In this document: positions 1 to 8,126 of the stretch, piece by piece
Layout of the letters: every line of letters starts with the position of its first letter
How positions within the stretch are numbered: position 1 is the stretch's first letter
Source of the DNA: Spirochaetales bacterium
GTDB taxonomy: Bacteria; Spirochaetota; Spirochaetia; Treponematales; UBA12059
Reading direction: 5' to 3'
Assembly (NCBI GenBank): GCA_016928955.1
Contig: JAFGJV010000055.1
Span: forward strand, 1 to 37,100
Length of the DNA: 37,100 bases
Made by a program: the position numbers and the translations under genes
The notes under the pieces: generated by a model
Told to the model about the DNA's origin: nothing
Databases searched by the model: none
The model's input: the letters and a program-made list of their open reading frames with translations, nothing else

Positions 1-186
1 GCGAAGGCGGCGGAAAGCGCGCAGGACGCGCGCGACAGGCCCGAACCGCGGCCCGGAGCGAGCAGACAGGACGTATGCGAGTGGAGGCGGCCGAGCTTGC
101 AGGGAGGCCGGTCATCGGGTAGACTCGAACATGAAGGCTCCCTGCCTGGGCCTATCACGATCGAGGACGAAACGTATGCCCGATGA
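1..186 (+). CDS. C-terminal end of an unidentified protein (partial)
   Basis: Frame 1 is open from the window edge to a TGA at 184-186, giving about 61 residues. The third codon positions are almost all G or C, as in the certain genes of this window, which argues for coding. The peptide is rich in Ala, Arg and Glu and ends in the acidic stretch ITIEDETYAR. The stop lies 11 nt inside the next gene (start 176), the usual picture of translationally coupled genes. Frame 3 is also open, to a TAG at 120-122, so the frame is not certain. No family is recognisable from this tail. Confidence 0.4.
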   Translation, partial: AKAAESAQDARDRPEPRPGASRQDVCEWRRPSLQGGRSSGRLEHEGSLPGPITIEDETYAR

Positions 187-1843
187 CATAGATCCCGAAA
201 TTGCGGCGCTGTTAGGCGGCGTTGAGGAATACTCGCCCAAGAAAAGCGGCAAGGCGGCGCCCAAGGGCGCCTCTGGGCCGAGCTTTGAGAAGCTGTTCGG
301 CGACATGAGCGTGAGCGGTGAGGTGGCCGACAAGGGCGAGTTCAGCGTCGATTTCAGCAAAAAAGCCTATGAGCCCATCTCGGTATGGGAGCAGGAGCCG
401 CCTAATTCCTGGTTCGAGGACCCCCAGTTCTACCAGAAGGCCATGGCCGGCGAGGGCGAGCTGTCCCAGCGTTTCCACGACGTCCTCAAAAAATTCCTGC
501 AGGCCACGGATCCGAAAGACAGGGGCATGTTCCGCCAACAGGTGATAACCACCTACTGGAACATGATGTCCAGGCTGATCATACGGGCAATTGCCAACCA
601 ACCCATCATGCCCAAGCTGATCCTGTCGCGCTACGGCTACGCCCTGCCGACCATGCTCCTGCCGGATCAGCGCGCCGCTTTTGCCCGCGTGGTCCACCGC
701 AAGATACCCAAGGAAACCGTGTACTACATGGACGAATGGCTCCGGGCCGTGGCCACGGGCCAGATCAGCCAGAGCAGCACGGACGAAGTGCGCACGTCCG
801 CCAAGGACGAGCACAGCCGCTTCAACGCCCTTCTGCAGAAGGCCATGGGCAAGCGGGAAACCGCCGAGGCCTTCCTGAAGTCCAAGGCCGACGAGCGTCG
901 TTCCATGGAGAGCATGCTCAAGGACCGCATCGACCTGATATGCGAGCATTCGGGCATGCCCGGTTTCCTCCACATATCCGCGCCGTACTCGGACGCCCAG
1001 AAGAAAACCATCAACGAGCTGTCCGAGATCATGCGCAAGCTCCTAGGCGCGGACCGGGAGCTGGTGGGCGCGGCCACGGCCTTTGAGGAGGCCAGCAGGG
1101 ACGTTCAGAGCATACGCGAGAAGATGACGGGCCTGGGCGCTGAGGACACCAAGGCAAACCTGCAGACCCTCAACCAGGAGTTCGACACGGTTCGCCAGAT
1201 GCTCAAGATGTGCGTGGGCAGGCAGGGCAATCATTTCCCGCTGGTGACCAAGGAGTATTTCCACCTGGGCATCAAGGACATGGGCACCAGGGAAAACGTC
1301 ATAGACGTGCTGGCGTGGATAGAGTCCATAGACGCCCAGGCATACTGCAGGCCGTACAAGAGCTCGCTCAACCGCATCGAGCCGTACGTGGTGCTCCTGC
1401 CCTGCTATGGCGACCAGGGCGTGTGCTGGGAGCCCTTCGACAAGTTCAACAGGCATTCCAGCCGTTCGCGCCTGGCGGTTCCCATGTATCCCAAAAACCT
1501 GCGCATAGCCGTGGCCATAGCGGTGGCCGACATGCGCTGGCAGGCGGCCAAGGAAAAGGCGTCGTACTACTGGATGGAGGAAGGCCTGACCGGCCAGTAC
1601 TACCAGTGGTTCCAGAAGCAGAAGCTCAAGGGCGACGTGAAGGAATACTTCATCCAGGACTATATCATCTGGGTGACCAAGGAAAGCGAAGGTATCCAGA
1701 AGCTGGACAAGGAAGTGCGCGGCATATTCTGGCGGCTCATGCCCTTCCAGCAGTCCATCAAGGACAAATTGCGCGACCGCAGCTTTGTCTACCAGGAGTT
1801 GTACCAGCGCGACATCAACCGCACCATGTCCGACGGCTACTGA
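176..1843 (+). CDS. Conserved-looking protein of unknown function, 555 aa
   Basis: I chose the ATG at 176 because a GAGGA ribosome site lies 8 nt upstream; the in-frame ATG at 131 has none. The protein begins MPDDIDPEIAALLGG and has a low-complexity Lys/Pro/Gly stretch near residues 20-35. The rest is mostly helical and charged, with a probable coiled-coil region around residues 270-350 and Trp/Tyr-rich segments in the last third (MRWQAAKEKASYYWMEEG). There is no signal peptide or membrane segment, so it should be cytoplasmic. I do not recognise a family with a known activity. It overlaps the end of the preceding reading frame and is followed after 31 nt by a convergent gene, so it is probably the last gene of its operon. 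Confidence 0.8.
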   Translation: MPDDIDPEIAALLGGVEEYSPKKSGKAAPKGASGPSFEKLFGDMSVSGEVADKGEFSVDFSKKAYEPISVWEQEPPNSWFEDPQFYQKAMAGEGELSQRFHDVLKKFLQATDPKDRGMFRQQVITTYWNMMSRLIIRAIANQPIMPKLILSRYGYALPTMLLPDQRAAFARVVHRKIPKETVYYMDEWLRAVATGQISQSSTDEVRTSAKDEHSRFNALLQKAMGKRETAEAFLKSKADERRSMESMLKDRIDLICEHSGMPGFLHISAPYSDAQKKTINELSEIMRKLLGADRELVGAATAFEEASRDVQSIREKMTGLGAEDTKANLQTLNQEFDTVRQMLKMCVGRQGNHFPLVTKEYFHLGIKDMGTRENVIDVLAWIESIDAQAYCRPYKSSLNRIEPYVVLLPCYGDQGVCWEPFDKFNRHSSRSRLAVPMYPKNLRIAVAIAVADMRWQAAKEKASYYWMEEGLTGQYYQWFQKQKLKGDVKEYFIQDYIIWVTKESEGIQKLDKEVRGIFWRLMPFQQSIKDKLRDRSFVYQELYQRDINRTMSDGY

Positions 1844-1874
1844 TAGCGCGGGTTCCGGGCGGACATGCCGGGCA

Positions 1875-2762
1875 CTAGCCCGTTTGCCGCCTTTTTGCTC
1901 CCGACAAGCCGGCCAGGTACACGCCGGCAACGGCCACGGCTCCGCCGGCCAGCTGGATAGGCGATAGCCGCTCCCCGAGCAGGGCAAAGCTGGCAGCCAC
2001 CGATACCACGGGCACCAGGTTGATGAACACGCTGGACACACCGGCCCCAAGGACATCCAGTCCGGTAACGTAAAACAAGTAGCCGATGGCCGAACAGAAC
2101 ACGCCCAGGTACAGCACGTTGAGGATCACCGGCGCGTCCACCCGCGCCCAGGGCACGCTCTCGAACAGCACGAACGGCACAAAGCCCAGGCCCCCGAACA
2201 CGCTTTGCCAGAAGGTGATCTCCACGCGGTCGTAGCGCTTGAACAGAGGCCGTGTCATGAAGGCGTACGCCACCCAGGACAGGGCGGCCAATCCCATGAA
2301 CAGGTACCCCAGCGGCTCGTCGCTCACGCGCAGGGATTCGGACACCATAACGCCTATGCCGACGGCCGACATGCCCGCCCCCAGATACTGAGCAGCGCCC
2401 ATGCGGGCGCCTGAGAATAGGTGGTCGGCAAGCGTGGTGAGCACGGGTATGGTCCCTATGATGATGGACGACTCCGACGCCGACAGGAGGAGCACGCCGT
2501 TGTTCTCGCCCAGGAAATACAGGGTGACGCCGGTGAGGCCGGCGCCTGCCATCAGGGGAAGGTCCCTGAGCTTGAGGGCGGGCCGCCTGCGCCTGAGCGG
2601 GAAGGAAAGGCCCAGGATGGCCGACGCTATGACAAAGCGCGCCAGGCCCAGGCTCATGGGCGGTATGACGGCCACGGCCACCTTAATGCTGAGAAACGAC
2701 AGCCCCCAGATGACCGCCACGCCGGATGCCAGGGCTATGGCCAGTTTCCTGCCCACGTTCAT
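1875..2762 (-). CDS. EamA/DMT-family permease
   Basis: A 295-aa, strongly hydrophobic protein with about ten membrane-spanning segments arranged as two EamA repeats. The N-terminus shows the typical WGLSFLSIKVAV motif and the second half carries a GVSSVFINLVPV-type segment near residue 240. DMT/EamA permeases of this size move small metabolites, often exporting amino acids or importing nucleotide-type compounds; the substrate cannot be told from sequence. Its ATG overlaps the TGA of the upstream gene (ATGA at 2759-2762), so the two are co-translated. It ends 31 nt from the end of the convergent upstream neighbour, with no obvious hairpin terminator between them. Confidence 0.9.
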   Translation of the reverse strand: MNVGRKLAIALASGVAVIWGLSFLSIKVAVAVIPPMSLGLARFVIASAILGLSFPLRRRRPALKLRDLPLMAGAGLTGVTLYFLGENNGVLLLSASESSIIIGTIPVLTTLADHLFSGARMGAAQYLGAGMSAVGIGVMVSESLRVSDEPLGYLFMGLAALSWVAYAFMTRPLFKRYDRVEITFWQSVFGGLGFVPFVLFESVPWARVDAPVILNVLYLGVFCSAIGYLFYVTGLDVLGAGVSSVFINLVPVVSVAASFALLGERLSPIQLAGGAVAVAGVYLAGLSGAKRRQTG

Positions 2763-3745
2763 TGCCGCTGGTACTCCATGCCGGAGCGGGGTACGGCCGG
2801 GTCGCCCTTCCAGGCGGTCATGGCGCCATCGAGTCCGCCAAGGCCCGCAAAGAGGTCGTCAAAGCTCCCGTAAGCGCCCATGAGGAAGCTGCCGCACAGG
2901 CCCAGCATACCGTCAACGCCGAGCCGGTCCAGGAGAAACGCGCTGAAATCCCCGGCCGCTTGGTAGAAATTCGACAGCTTGTGCGGTTCGGAGAAGGTGG
3001 CCATCCATATCAGGCGTTCCTGTTCCGCTATGGGGCTTGATTCGGAGGCGTACGCGTCGCGGACGTGGGCGGGGTACGCACGGGCCGCGGCGTCCATGCT
3101 TCCAAGGCGTCCCGACAGGGCCTGTATGTCGGTGACGAACAGGGCGACCGCCTCGTCGACAAACCGGAACGAGAACCAGGTATCCTCGTTGAAATTCGTG
3201 TCAACGTTCATGCTGGCGGCAAGCTGCGCGGGCATGTTCCTGGCTGCCAGGGCATGGACGTGGCCGTGCAGGGCCGCCCGCCGCCAGTCTCCGTTGGCCG
3301 TCAGGAACACGTACTGGCCGTCCTTGCTGGTTATGGTGTCTGCGACCAGCTCGTTGGCGTACAGCCTGAGGCTGAGGTTCCTGAAGACGGCAAAGTCCGA
3401 CGACGCCGCTCCCGGCAGCTTTTTGGCAAGGAAGGAATCCGACGAGTTGATGGCGCCGTAGTTCAGGTTGGTGACGAAGAACGCAGTTGGCAGGGGACGG
3501 GAGGGACTGCGTATGCCAAGCCGCGCGAGGGCGCCCACCGTGGCGTCCTGGAGACCGTCCTGGATTTCCGCCCGCGCGGCCGACTCGAGGTTCCTGTCCA
3601 TGAACACGTGCGCGCCGTCGATGAGCTTGTATTGGAAGCCGCTCTGCACCTCGTCGGACGAGAAGTGGGCTATGAACCACAGGAGGAGGATGCCCGATAC
3701 GACAACCGCCGCCTGGCCGATGGCTTTTTTTGTGGAGCTTTTCAT
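2759..3745 (-). CDS. Membrane-anchored MA-type peptidase-like protein with degenerate active site
   Basis: The frame is open further upstream, but the ATG at 3743-3745 follows an AAAGGA ribosome site and starts a convincing N-terminus: basic MKSSTKKA, then a hydrophobic helix (about residues 10-27) anchoring a 300-residue extracytoplasmic domain. The domain has the order of features of MA-clan (gluzincin, peptidase MA-like) proteases. A His-rich helix (RRAALHGHVHALAARN) stands where HExxH is expected. A WFSFRFVDEAVALFV segment replaces the usual W-x-x-EG-x-AEY helix. A C-terminal region of the Y..A..F..FL..RLG type follows. The catalytic Glu of HExxH is Gly here, so the protein is probably not an active zinc protease. 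The family call is from pattern only. It is co-translated with the EamA permease. Confidence 0.7.
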   Translation of the reverse strand: MKSSTKKAIGQAAVVVSGILLLWFIAHFSSDEVQSGFQYKLIDGAHVFMDRNLESAARAEIQDGLQDATVGALARLGIRSPSRPLPTAFFVTNLNYGAINSSDSFLAKKLPGAASSDFAVFRNLSLRLYANELVADTITSKDGQYVFLTANGDWRRAALHGHVHALAARNMPAQLAASMNVDTNFNEDTWFSFRFVDEAVALFVTDIQALSGRLGSMDAAARAYPAHVRDAYASESSPIAEQERLIWMATFSEPHKLSNFYQAAGDFSAFLLDRLGVDGMLGLCGSFLMGAYGSFDDLFAGLGGLDGAMTAWKGDPAVPRSGMEYQRQ

Positions 3746-3824
3746 GGAGGATATCCTTTCGGGCGTGCCGGCCCTGTCGGCCAGAGGATACAACGCGGCG
3801 GCCCGCCTGCGCAATGGAGCGGGT

Positions 3825-3853
3825 TTGACCAGCCAGCCCCGAATCCGCATAAT
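3825..3853 (+). promoter_or_regulatory. Sigma-70-type promoter for the DUF1015 gene
   Basis: TTGACC at 3825-3830 and CATAAT at 3848-3853 are separated by 17 nt, about 85 nt before the ATG at 3939. It lies in the 193-nt gap between two divergent genes. No equally good promoter was seen for the minus-strand gene. Confidence 0.6.
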
Positions 3854-3938
3854 GGGCTTCGTCGCGGATCCCGGTCCGCGGACGTGCCCAGGGCACGGGC
3901 GTCTTTGCCAAGGGCGCCGAAATAAGGAGGGTTTCTGT

Positions 3939-5276
3939 ATGGCTGATCTCAAGGAACGCTTTGCCGCGCTGGGTGTCGGCGTCCCGGACATGTACCTGCC
4001 GGCTCCGGGCGTGGACTACGCGCGCTGGGCCGTGGTGGCCTGCGACCAGTATTCCAGCGAGCGCGAGTACTGGGAAAAGGTGGCCGCCGATGTGGGCGAC
4101 GCTCCCAGCACGCTCAGGCTCATTTTTCCCGAGTGCTACCTGGAAGACAGCGACAAGGCGGAGCGTGTTGGCCGCATCCAGGCAGCTATGCATGACTATC
4201 TGGCCAAGGGTCTGGTCAAAGCCCTGGGTCCCGGTTTTGTCCTGGTGGAACGCTATACCCCCTTCGAGAAGCGGCCCCGGATAGGCCTGGTCATGGCCGT
4301 CGACCTGGAAGCGTACCAGTACGGCAAGGGTGTCACCTCCCGCATACGGCCAACCGAAGGGACCATCGTGGAGCGCCTGCCCCCGCGCATGGACATACGC
4401 CGGGGCGCTCCGCTGGAACTGCCGCACATCATGCTGCTGGTAGACGACGCCGCCAGAAGCGTCATAGAGCCCCTGTACGCCAGAGCGTCCGAGCTCCCGT
4501 CAGTATACGACTTTGATTTGATGCAGGGTTCCGGTCACATACGCGGCTGGCACGTGTCCGATCAAGGCTCACTGGCAGCCGTGGCGTCCGCCCTGGAAAA
4601 ACTGGCCGACCCCGCCGCGTACAAGGCCCGGTACGGCAACGACCAGGTGCTCCTGTTCGCCGTTGGCGACGGCAACCACTCACTGGCCACGGCCAAGGCC
4701 ATCTGGGAGGAAACCAAGAAGGCCGGCGCCTCCGATCCGCGCATCATGGAGCATCCGGCACGCTGGGCCCTGGTCGAGCTCGTCAACATATACGACGAGG
4801 GCCTCCCCTTCCATCCCATCCACCGGGTGCTTTTCAAGGCCGACGAGGCAGCCATCATGGCTGATATCCAGGCGGCTGGAGCCGAGTTCAGGCCCATGCC
4901 CTGGGCGGACGCCGTGCGCCTGACCGACGAGCCGGCCGGAAGCGAGCATCGCTTTGCCTTTGTGTCAGCGGGCAGGAGCGCTCTGGTCACGTTCAGGCGG
5001 CCAAGCGCCAAGCTGGCGGCAGGCACCATCCAGGAAATATTGGATGCCTTTCTCAAAAAAAGCCCGGGTACCGTTATAGACTACATACATGGCACGGAAA
5101 GCATGGAGACCCTGGCCAGGAAGCCGGGGAACCTGGGCCTGTACCTGCCTCCCATAGACAAGTCCAGCTTTTTTGGCACGGTCATCCGCGACGGCGTCAT
5201 GCCCCGCAAGACCTTCAGCATGGGCGAGGCCCCCGAGAAGCGCTTCTACATAGAAGCCCGGCGTATCACCCGCTAG
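3939..5276 (+). CDS. DUF1015 family protein
   Basis: A 445-aa protein. I chose the ATG at 3939 because AAGGAGGG lies 8 nt upstream; the longer open frame before it is non-coding. It has the hallmarks of the DUF1015 family: a start that speaks of a cofactor-free cytoplasmic enzyme, the segment WAVVACDQYSSEREYW near residues 30-45, and the highly conserved FAVGDGNHSLATAKA motif near residues 240-255. The reaction of this family is not established to my knowledge. Its members occur in many anaerobes and a serine- or phosphoserine-linked role has been suspected, which I mention only as a possibility. The gene stands alone with its own promoter and a strong terminator 15 nt downstream. Confidence 0.9.
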   Translation: MADLKERFAALGVGVPDMYLPAPGVDYARWAVVACDQYSSEREYWEKVAADVGDAPSTLRLIFPECYLEDSDKAERVGRIQAAMHDYLAKGLVKALGPGFVLVERYTPFEKRPRIGLVMAVDLEAYQYGKGVTSRIRPTEGTIVERLPPRMDIRRGAPLELPHIMLLVDDAARSVIEPLYARASELPSVYDFDLMQGSGHIRGWHVSDQGSLAAVASALEKLADPAAYKARYGNDQVLLFAVGDGNHSLATAKAIWEETKKAGASDPRIMEHPARWALVELVNIYDEGLPFHPIHRVLFKADEAAIMADIQAAGAEFRPMPWADAVRLTDEPAGSEHRFAFVSAGRSALVTFRRPSAKLAAGTIQEILDAFLKKSPGTVIDYIHGTESMETLARKPGNLGLYLPPIDKSSFFGTVIRDGVMPRKTFSMGEAPEKRFYIEARRITR

Positions 5277-5290
5277 TATCCGCAGCAAAA

Positions 5291-5328
5291 AGAGCGGCGC
5301 GGCCCGATGGGCCGCGCCGCTCTTTTTT
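5291..5328. terminator. Bidirectional intrinsic terminator
   Basis: A perfect 15-bp GC-rich stem (5291-5305 with 5309-5323, loop GAT) is followed on the plus strand by five further T's. It is preceded by a run of A's, which gives a U-run on the minus strand. It separates the convergent DUF1015 gene and the oppA fragment. Confidence 0.95.
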
Positions 5329-5345
5329 GTCGTCAAGATAATCCG

Positions 5346-5838
5346 CTACTTTTTCCGTTTAAGGTACTTGGGCGGGTGTATGCCCAGGGGGTTGGAGTAC
5401 CACCCGTCCCACACGGTCAGGTCTATGAGATCCTGGTTGGCGTAATAGTAGAGGGGAATGACATGCTGGTCTCGGGTGATCAGCATGTCCTCAGCCTGGC
5501 GCAGGGCGTCCATGCGCGCGGCGCCGCTCAGCTGTGCCGCCCCGCGCACCAGCCGGTCGTAGTCGGGATTGTCATAGAGGCCGTCGTTCAGGCCGGAGTC
5601 GGAAAGGAACATGTCCAGGAAGGTATTGGGGTCAATGTAGTCGCCAACCCAACCGGCGCGGACTATTGAAAAATCATGCGAGTCCTGGCGCACGCGCAAG
5701 AACGCGCTCCATTCAATGTTTTTTGTGCCTATGGTGATACCCAGGTTTCTTTTCCAGGAAGCCACGGCCCACTCGGCGATCTTCTTGTGGCCTGCATTGG
5801 TGTTGTATAGGAGGGTGACTTCGGGGAAGCCCCGGCAG
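5346..5838 (-). pseudogene. 3' fragment of a second oligopeptide-binding protein gene (oppA-like)
   Basis: The last ~163 codons of an OppA/DppA-type solute-binding protein, very similar to the C-terminus of the intact oppA at 10458-12032. Shared blocks include GWVGDYIDPNTFLDMFL, SGLNDGLYDNP and DQHVIPLYYYANQDLIDL, and both end in NPLG.HP.KY. The similarity begins abruptly at GFPEVTLLYNTNAGHKKIAEWA (about 5838). Upstream codons in the same frame are unrelated and meet a TAG near 5893. No signal peptide, lipobox or ribosome site precedes the fragment, and the N-terminal two-thirds are missing. An internal Met at 5765 could start a 139-aa product, but nothing suggests it folds or is secreted. 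Confidence 0.88.
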
Positions 5839-5948
5839 ACAGGGCTGGTTAGCAGCCGGACAACAATATATCTTGCCAGTCTGGACAGTTTCTAGGGCCG
5901 TGGATGATGTTGATCCGCTTGTTGGTTTGAGCGCGTGACCCCGGGCGC

Positions 5949-5979
5949 AAAAAAACCCGCTCCCTGGAATGGGAGCGGG
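5949..5979 (-). terminator. Intrinsic terminator (minus strand)
   Basis: A 9-bp stem (CCCGCTCCC 5956-5964 with 5971-5979, six-base loop) is followed on the minus strand by seven U's (A-run at 5949-5955). It lies beyond the end of oppF and the palindrome cluster, and probably ends opp operon transcripts before the oppA fragment. Confidence 0.85.
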
Positions 5980-5997
5980 CTACTAAACAGGGCTTTG

Positions 5998-6034
5998 GGG
6001 AACCTCTAAAAACCCCATGGTTTTTAAGGTTCCC
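5998..6034. repeat. Imperfect palindrome 1 of the post-oppF cluster
   Basis: GGGAACC-TCTAAAAACC pairs with GGTTTTTA-AGGTTCCC across a four-base centre, with one bulge. It is the first of three palindromes packed into 105 nt. The AACCTCTAAAAA word recurs in palindrome 3, so the two look related. Confidence 0.75.
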
Positions 6035-6060
6035 TTGCGTTTTCGGCCGAAAACACAAGG
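6033..6060. repeat. Palindrome 2 of the post-oppF cluster
   Basis: A near-perfect palindrome centred on CGGCCG: CCTTG.GTTTTCGG pairs with CCGAAAAC.CAAGG, 13 of 14 positions matched and no loop. It overlaps the end of palindrome 1 by two bases. Confidence 0.75.
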
Positions 6061-6072
6061 TTTTTCAAGGAA

Positions 6073-6102
6073 GACCTCTAAAAACTGAAGTTTTTAGAGG
6101 TC
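6073..6102. repeat. Perfect palindrome 3, just after the oppF stop
   Basis: Two perfect 14-nt arms (GACCTCTAAAAACT and its reverse complement) are separated by GA, 13 nt beyond the oppF stop. Related pieces occur elsewhere in intergenic DNA: AGTTTTTAGA at 10330-10339 upstream of oppB, and TTTTATAGGTCCCCTT at 19021-19036 upstream of pelD. This suggests a dispersed repeat family. It could also protect the 3' end of the opp mRNA. Confidence 0.8.
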
Positions 6103-6114
6103 CCCTTAGGTATG

Positions 6115-7122
6115 TCAGGCGGGATCGTGGTACAGGAAGCAGGCAACCTGGTGTCCCGGGCCCGCGTCCTTGAGCAGGGGCACGTGATCCTTGCACTTGT
6201 CCATGTGTTTCTGGCAGCGGTCATAGAAGGGACAGCCGGTCCTCACCTTGTCGGGAGACGGCACGTCCCCGGTCAGGATGATGCGTTGGCGCTTGCGCTC
6301 CACCTCCGGGTCGGGGATGGGCGCCGCGGACAGAAGAGCCTGGGTGTAGGGGTGCAGGGGCTTTTTGTACAGCTCCGCAGACTCGGACACCTCAACGATG
6401 ACGCCCAGGTACATGACCGCTATGCGGTTGGATATGTACTGGATGACCGCCAGGTCGTGGGCAATGAACATGTAGGTCAGGCCGAACTCGTCCTGCAGGT
6501 CCTTGAACAGGTTCAGGATCTGGGACTGTATGGACACGTCCAGTGCGGACACGGGCTCGTCGCAGAGCACCAGGTCGGGCTTGAGCGCCAGGGCGCGGGC
6601 AATGCCTATGCGCTGGCGCTGGCCGCCCGAGAATTCGTGGGGGTAGCGGTTCTTGAAGAAGCGCGACAGGCCCACGCGCTCAAGCAGCTGCTCCACGCGC
6701 TCGTCGATCTCAGCCTTGGACATGGAAAGGATCCCGGCCTTGGTGAAGATGCGCATGGGCTCGGCCACGATGTCGCGGGTGGTCATGCGCGGGTTCAGTG
6801 ACGCGTAGGGGTCCTGGAACACGATCTGCATGTCCTTGCGGGCGGACATCAGCTCGCCCTGGCTGAGCTGGACCAGGTCCCTGCCCTTGAGCATGACTTT
6901 GCCGGCTGTCGGTTTGTACAGCTGGGCCACCGCGCGGAGCGTGGTGGATTTGCCGCAACCGGACTCGCCCACCAGGCCAAGGGTCTCGCCCTTCTTGATA
7001 TGGAGGTCCACCCCGTCCACCGCGTATATGTAGCCCTTCTTGCGGTTTAAGAACGAGCCGGTGTGGAAGGGGAAGTGCATCTTGAGGCCTCGGACCTCGA
7101 GCAGGTTTTCGCTTTCGTTCAT
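6115..7122 (-). CDS. oppF: Oligopeptide ABC transporter ATP-binding protein OppF
   Basis: A 335-aa ABC ATPase of the OppF/DppF type that powers peptide import together with OppD. Visible motifs are Walker A GESGCGKST (about 52-60), Q-loop in IVFQDP, signature SGGQRQ (165-170), Walker B LVLCDEP (184-190) and the switch His in IAHD (about 222). The C-terminal oligopeptide-transporter extension has four cysteines (GCPFYDRC, DKC and VACF), the pattern that holds an iron-sulfur cluster in some Opp ATPases. Last gene of oppBCDF, directly abutting oppD. A cluster of palindromes follows it. Confidence 0.96.
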   Translation of the reverse strand: MNESENLLEVRGLKMHFPFHTGSFLNRKKGYIYAVDGVDLHIKKGETLGLVGESGCGKSTTLRAVAQLYKPTAGKVMLKGRDLVQLSQGELMSARKDMQIVFQDPYASLNPRMTTRDIVAEPMRIFTKAGILSMSKAEIDERVEQLLERVGLSRFFKNRYPHEFSGGQRQRIGIARALALKPDLVLCDEPVSALDVSIQSQILNLFKDLQDEFGLTYMFIAHDLAVIQYISNRIAVMYLGVIVEVSESAELYKKPLHPYTQALLSAAPIPDPEVERKRQRIILTGDVPSPDKVRTGCPFYDRCQKHMDKCKDHVPLLKDAGPGHQVACFLYHDPA

Positions 7123-8106
7123 TTACTTCCCCTCTCCGTACAGCCAGCAGGATACCGTCCGGCCATTCCCCAGGTCGGCAACCGGCGGATACTTGGACTT
7201 GCATATGTCCATGGCGCGGTCGCAGCGTGGGAAGAAGGGACAGCACTCTGGCAGATTGATCACGTTGGGCGGCTGGCCGGGTATGGAGTACAGCCGCTGT
7301 TTGTTTTCCTTGTCCAGACGGGGCACGCTCTTTATGAGGCCTACGGTGTAGGGGTGTTTGGGATCGGCAAAGATCTCGTCGGCCGAGCCCTTCTCAACCA
7401 CGCGGCCGGCGTACATCACGCATATGTTGTCGCACATGCCGGCCACCACACCCAGGGAGTGGGTAATGAGGATCACCGCCGTGCCCAGGCGCTGTGACAG
7501 CTCGTTGATGAGCTCCAGGATCTGCGCCTGGATGGTCACGTCCAGCGCCGTGGTCGGCTCGTCGGCTATGAGGATCTCCGGATTGCACGACAGGGCCATG
7601 GCTATCATCACGCGCTGGCGCATGCCGCCTGAGAACTGGTGCGGGTACTGGTCGATGCGGTTTTCCGGCGCGGGTATGCCGGCCAGCTTGAGCATCTCGA
7701 TGGCTTTTTCCTTGGCCGCTTTCTTGTCCAGGCCCTGATGGAGGACGATGGTCTCAACCATCTGGGTGCTGATGCGGAGGAAGGGGTTGAGCGATGTCAT
7801 GGGATCCTGGAAGATCATGGAAATCTTGTTCCCGCGGATCTGCCGGATCTCGTTGTCGTTCATGGGGATGAGGTCCTTGCCGTCAAAGATCACCTGGCCG
7901 CCGGCTATGCGTCCGGGCGGCGTGGGTATCAGCTTCATGATGGCCAGGTTGGTAACACTCTTGCCGGATCCGGACTCGCCCACGATGCCCAGGGTCTCGC
8001 CCTTGCGGAGGTCAAAGCTCACGCCGTCCACGGCCTTGAGGAGTCCCTCGTCCAGCTTGAAGTATGCCTTCAGGTCCTTGACCTGGAGTATGACGTCATC
8101 GGTCAT
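7123..8106 (-). CDS. oppD: Oligopeptide ABC transporter ATP-binding protein OppD
   Basis: A 327-aa ABC ATPase, partner of OppF. Motifs: Walker A GESGSGKS (about 43-50), Q-loop MIFQDP, signature SGGMRQ (159-164), Walker B ILIADEP (178-184) and H-loop LITHS. The OppD/F-type C-terminal extension again carries cysteines ([17 protein letters not shown]), which in related transporters can bind an Fe-S cluster. The stop is immediately followed by the oppF start, and the start lies 20 nt after the oppC stop, so the genes are co-transcribed. Confidence 0.96.
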   Translation of the reverse strand: MTDDVILQVKDLKAYFKLDEGLLKAVDGVSFDLRKGETLGIVGESGSGKSVTNLAIMKLIPTPPGRIAGGQVIFDGKDLIPMNDNEIRQIRGNKISMIFQDPMTSLNPFLRISTQMVETIVLHQGLDKKAAKEKAIEMLKLAGIPAPENRIDQYPHQFSGGMRQRVMIAMALSCNPEILIADEPTTALDVTIQAQILELINELSQRLGTAVILITHSLGVVAGMCDNICVMYAGRVVEKGSADEIFADPKHPYTVGLIKSVPRLDKENKQRLYSIPGQPPNVINLPECCPFFPRCDRAMDICKSKYPPVADLGNGRTVSCWLYGEGK

Positions 8107-8126
8107 TCGGTGGTCTCCTTACGCGC

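Noticed and set aside
5849-6058. A 69-codon minus-strand frame in the palindrome region
   Set aside because: It crosses a terminator hairpin and two palindromes, has no ribosome site and no recognisable sequence.
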